From Prostheceraeus crozeri (taxonomy: Eukaryota > Platyhelminthes > Polycladida > Euryleptidae): a stretch of DNA of 64,000 bases. Positions 61,343 through 64,000 of the stretch are shown here, piece by piece (position 1 is the stretch's first letter; each line of letters begins with the position of its first letter). Under the pieces are notes generated by a model. It saw nothing but the letters and a program-made list of their open reading frames with translations, was not told the DNA's origin and did no database searches. The stretch is taken from positions 310,001 through 374,000 of the forward strand of contig CAJQUW010005701.1 of NCBI GenBank assembly GCA_907163375.1, given 5' to 3'. A program made the position numbers and the translations under genes.

Positions 61343-61624
61343 TTAATCATCCGATATCACAATGATATCTTCACTTTCCACTTCCTCACTTTCCGAGTCC
61401 TCTCTTTCGACCGTCTCGGCCTCGCTCGTTACCATCTCGTACCAACTCTCCACCGTCTCGGTCTCTTGTCGTACTCGTCGGCTCATATCTTCATGCAGGG
61501 TGAAGTAAGAATAATACTTCACAAATTCCACAGTGATATCCTCACCATAGATATCACTGCGGAATTCTTCTCCGCGGTGTATGATGCGAAATGGCATCAC
61601 ACACGCTGTTGGCTTCTCAGACAT
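61343..61624 (-). CDS. Gene B: 93-residue acidic protein with SUMO-interacting-like end
   Basis: ATG to stop on the minus strand, uninterrupted and without obvious introns. The N-terminal half (MSEKPTACVMPFRIIHRGEE...VKYYSYFTLHEDMSRR) looks like a small folded domain with many aromatic residues. The C-terminal third is strongly acidic and ends SEDIIVISDD, which fits the SUMO-interacting motif (three or four aliphatic residues beside Ser/Asp/Glu). A TATAAA on the minus strand at 61665-61660 lies about 36 bp upstream of the start codon, implying a very short leader. No family is recognised. The GC-richer coding composition stands out from its surroundings. Confidence 0.6.
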   Translation of the reverse strand: MSEKPTACVMPFRIIHRGEEFRSDIYGEDITVEFVKYYSYFTLHEDMSRRVRQETETVESWYEMVTSEAETVEREDSESEEVESEDIIVISDD

Positions 61625-61659
61625 ACATGATTATGATAGAAAAATGGACGAGACTCTGC

Positions 61660-61665
61660 TTTATA
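61660..61665 (-). promoter_or_regulatory. TATA box of gene B
   Basis: CATATAAAGCAG on the minus strand, ~36 bp before the gene B ATG. The position fits a core promoter with a leader of only about 5-10 nt. Confidence 0.45.
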
Positions 61666-61669
61666 TGAG

Positions 61670-63000
61670 AATGATACAGCTTTTCAAATGTCTGGTTCGC
61701 GCAATCAAATCGCTCTAAAATTATGGTTGGAGGAGGAAAAGGGGTCATATTTTCATTGACTGCCATCCTCAACCACTCAACAAACTTAGATGTATTTATC
61801 GTGTGAATCTCCCTTTCGGCGCGATAGCAATGAGCTGTGTGGGAATCAGCTAGGTGGGAGGTCTGAGATGATGATGCGTTCCTGCATCCTTGCTCGTGGG
61901 ACAGATGCGATGGATCTCTGTTTAATGTGACAGACGGGTGCCAGAGAGAGAGAGCGCGTGCATCTTTGTGTTCTACTCTATCTGTCTATTCTACGCGACA
62001 AACAGGCGTCAGAGTGCACTCGTGATTCTTTGTGTGTAGAGGAGGGGAACATCTGTTTCACTGATAGGTTTTATGATAAACATTTTGAATGGCAGCGTGT
62101 TGACTATTACAAGCAATGTTAAATGTCAATCCGTGTGTCATTTTCACATCGTCTGCATTCGCACAGAAAATCACTTGATGCAGGTTTCCATGTTGATTCT
62201 ATGATCAATGGTCGATTCGTTTAGAAATGAGACACGGTTTCATTTGTCAAGCTCATGAAAAGCAAACTTTGATTCTAACCTTTAATGCTCATGGTCAATC
62301 CTAATGTTCGCTGTTTCATACTCATGAAATAATTCCACTGACACAGACTTGATCATTCAATGACATGCTCTGCTGTTTCCTACTGATGAGTTTTCTACAC
62401 AGACGTGTTCATTTTGTGAGTTCAATGGTCGAGTCGTTGAACTAAGACTTATGCGTTTCTACAGGTCTTTATATCAGCTTTAAACATGACTGCAATCTAT
62501 GAAAGTTTTGCCAACATAAAGTTGTCATAAAGTTTCTTACACCACGGTTCATGTTTACGAATTTCATTTGAATGTCAGAAAGTTAGACTATATATGTTCA
62601 TCTGTCTATGATGAGTGTAAACGTTGTCACAGTTCTCCTTTATTTCCCGTCAACTAGTTGTGACACTTTTGTGTTTCACTTCATCTAGCAGGTTGATTTT
62701 TATCTCACATATGCTTTGAGTGTTTCCTAACTCATATGCATTCGACTAACAACGTTACAGGTTGTTATGTGTATACTTCTATGCTGTCGATGCAGAGTGC
62801 AAAAACACTATCTGTCTTTATTTACAAAACAGTCTACACACGCATTCAATTTGATAAAGGCAAACAACACATTTAGTAAAGCTGGTACGCTAACGAGTGT
62901 GACTGCAGAAACATCTTATAAAACTTTTTTCAACGTTCGCTAAGTTTCACAACAACCTGTCAAAGACTTCTTACAAAACTTATTTCAACATTTGCGTTTA
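61670..63000. other. Non-coding stretch beyond gene B
   Basis: Contains an AGAGAGAGAGAGCG run near 61945 and GATTTGATTGCGCGAACC upstream of gene B on its strand. The rest is AT-rich and without recognised structure. Confidence 0.35.
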
Positions 63001-63014
63001 GACTTTTAAGAGAA

Positions 63015-63105
63015 CATGTGCTTCACGTATTCTACACGAATGGTTAGCGCATGTGATATAAAACCCTAAATCCAACCGTAGAGGAGCCTACCCTTGGATT
63101 ATGAA
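63015..63105 (-). repeat. Inverted copy of the 56-kb module
   Basis: The reverse complement reads GGTAGGCTCCTCTACGGTTG, then GATTTAGGGTTTTATATCAC, then TTCGTGTAGAATACGTGAAG, matching 56300-56390 (ACCTACCGTTGGATTTATGG ... GTGTAGAATGCGTGATGC) in order. Confidence 0.65.
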
Positions 63106-63189
63106 CTTTTACAACCCATGCGATTCAATGTCATGGAACTAGTTCTCACACACTCAACGTTTGTGACAAGACTTTACCTGGTTTTATAA

Positions 63190-63700
63190 AACATTCAACG
63201 CTTACTATCAGACCTTTTAACGCTGTGAAACAATCTACACAGTGCAGTAAAACTTTCCAGCGCTGTGGTGAACACTGTTTTCATATAACATTCTAAACTC
63301 TCAGTCTCACTGCAGTAGAAAACTGCTTTTAGTAAACCTGATGAAGCTAATCTAACAGTCATTAAGTTTGAATTTTCTAATAAGGGAACATTTGCCAACT
63401 GTCTCCAATAAAACTTTCTAACTGTGAAAGTAAGTTACAAGACAATCTACACTGTGCAGTAAAACCTTTTCGATAAAACTTTCTAGTGCTGTGATGAGTT
63501 CGGTCAGTCATACAACGTCAATGATCAAACTTAATTTTCACAAACGTGCGTCGCGGTAAAAACTAGTTGACTACACTGACGCTTACATTTTATGACACTT
63601 GTGTTTCATAAAACGTCATGATCAAACTTTACTTTTACAAACGTGTGTCACGGTAAACTATTTGACTAAACTTTGCTTTTGCAAACCATGATACACTTTC
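63190..63700 (-). repeat. Diverged minisatellite related to those at 57 and 60 kb
   Basis: Repeated units such as CAGTGCAGTAAAACTTTC, GTGCAGTAAAACCTTTTC and CAAACTT(T/A)ACTTTTACAAACG. Read on the minus strand they give GTTTGTAAAAGTAAAGTTTGA, like the units before gene A. The minus frame 63398-63195 is part of this repeat. Confidence 0.55.
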
Positions 63701-63714
63701 TGACGACACTGACA

Positions 63715-63900
63715 AGAGCTTGCTCACTAGCGAAGAGAGAAGTCTGTGATGTGTTGCGTGTGGCGCATGAATGTCCTCCCGTTTCATCCCTTCATCATTT
63801 CGTCTCCGTGATAGAGACAGTTCTTAAAAGAACTGATGGTTCATTCTCGCATGGTTGGCCAACTATCGGGAGACAAGTGCAATGGAGATTTTGTGAGGTA
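63715..63900 (+). promoter_or_regulatory. Leader-like block resembling the gene A upstream exon
   Basis: GAAGAGAGAAGTCTGTGATG...GGCGCATGAATGTCCTCCCG parallels GAAGAGAGAAGTATGTAAGG...GGCGCTTCTCC before gene A. It contains the near-palindrome at 63819 and ends at a donor-like GTGAG|GTAACC (63897). It may start another gene that lies beyond the window. Confidence 0.35.
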
Positions 63901-64000
63901 ACCTGTGGCAGATAGCTAAATGTCGCCCTGGCGGTCAGAGTACAACGTTGAGACGAAAGGCTACCACTTGGAAACATGACGCAGAGAGGTTTCACAAGGA

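Overview
This is eukaryotic DNA, almost certainly from a metazoan, probably an invertebrate. It is AT-rich. The one recognisable cellular gene is split by introns of 4 to 12 kb with canonical GT/AG borders, and most of the remaining sequence is fossil transposons: non-LTR retrotransposons of several lineages, a Penelope-like element, hAT and piggyBac-like DNA elements, tRNA-derived SINEs and satellites. There are no operons or bacterial signals, and most open frames are transposon relics or antisense shadows. The phylum cannot be fixed from the sequence alone.

Layout. Positions 1850-38420 hold a plus-strand calcyphosin-like (CAPSL-type) EF-hand gene. Its exons are 1850-1986, 13683-13860, 22773-22853, 26565-26690 and then one of two alternative terminal exons, 37849-37950 or 38319-38420. 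Either form encodes 207 residues with four EF hands. Intron 1 carries LINE relics, two MITEs and an EF-hand-sense LINE copy. Intron 2 carries a tRNA-derived SINE, a second copy of that LINE family and a broken hAT-like transposase. Intron 3 holds an internally deleted LINE. Intron 4 holds an inverted SINE copy, a nearly complete Penelope-like element bounded by 102-bp inverted repeats, a non-autonomous hAT, and a nest in which one hAT sits inside another inside a LINE, both hATs with perfect 8-bp target duplications.

From 38.4 to 54.3 kb the window is intergenic and repeat-rich: a minus-strand LINE with a PHD-like ORF1, a plus-strand LINE relic, and a roughly 313-bp satellite array into which a 5'-truncated CR1/L2-like LINE has inserted.

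From about 56 kb to the end lies an island of different character. It contains two unrecognised genes. Gene A (57829-59087, plus) has small introns, a possible zinc finger and a coiled coil. Gene B (61343-61624, minus) is a 93-residue acidic protein ending in a SUMO-interacting-like motif and sits just downstream of a TATA box. Around them the same non-coding modules recur several times in both orientations. This island is the best candidate for something undescribed, but its nature is inference.
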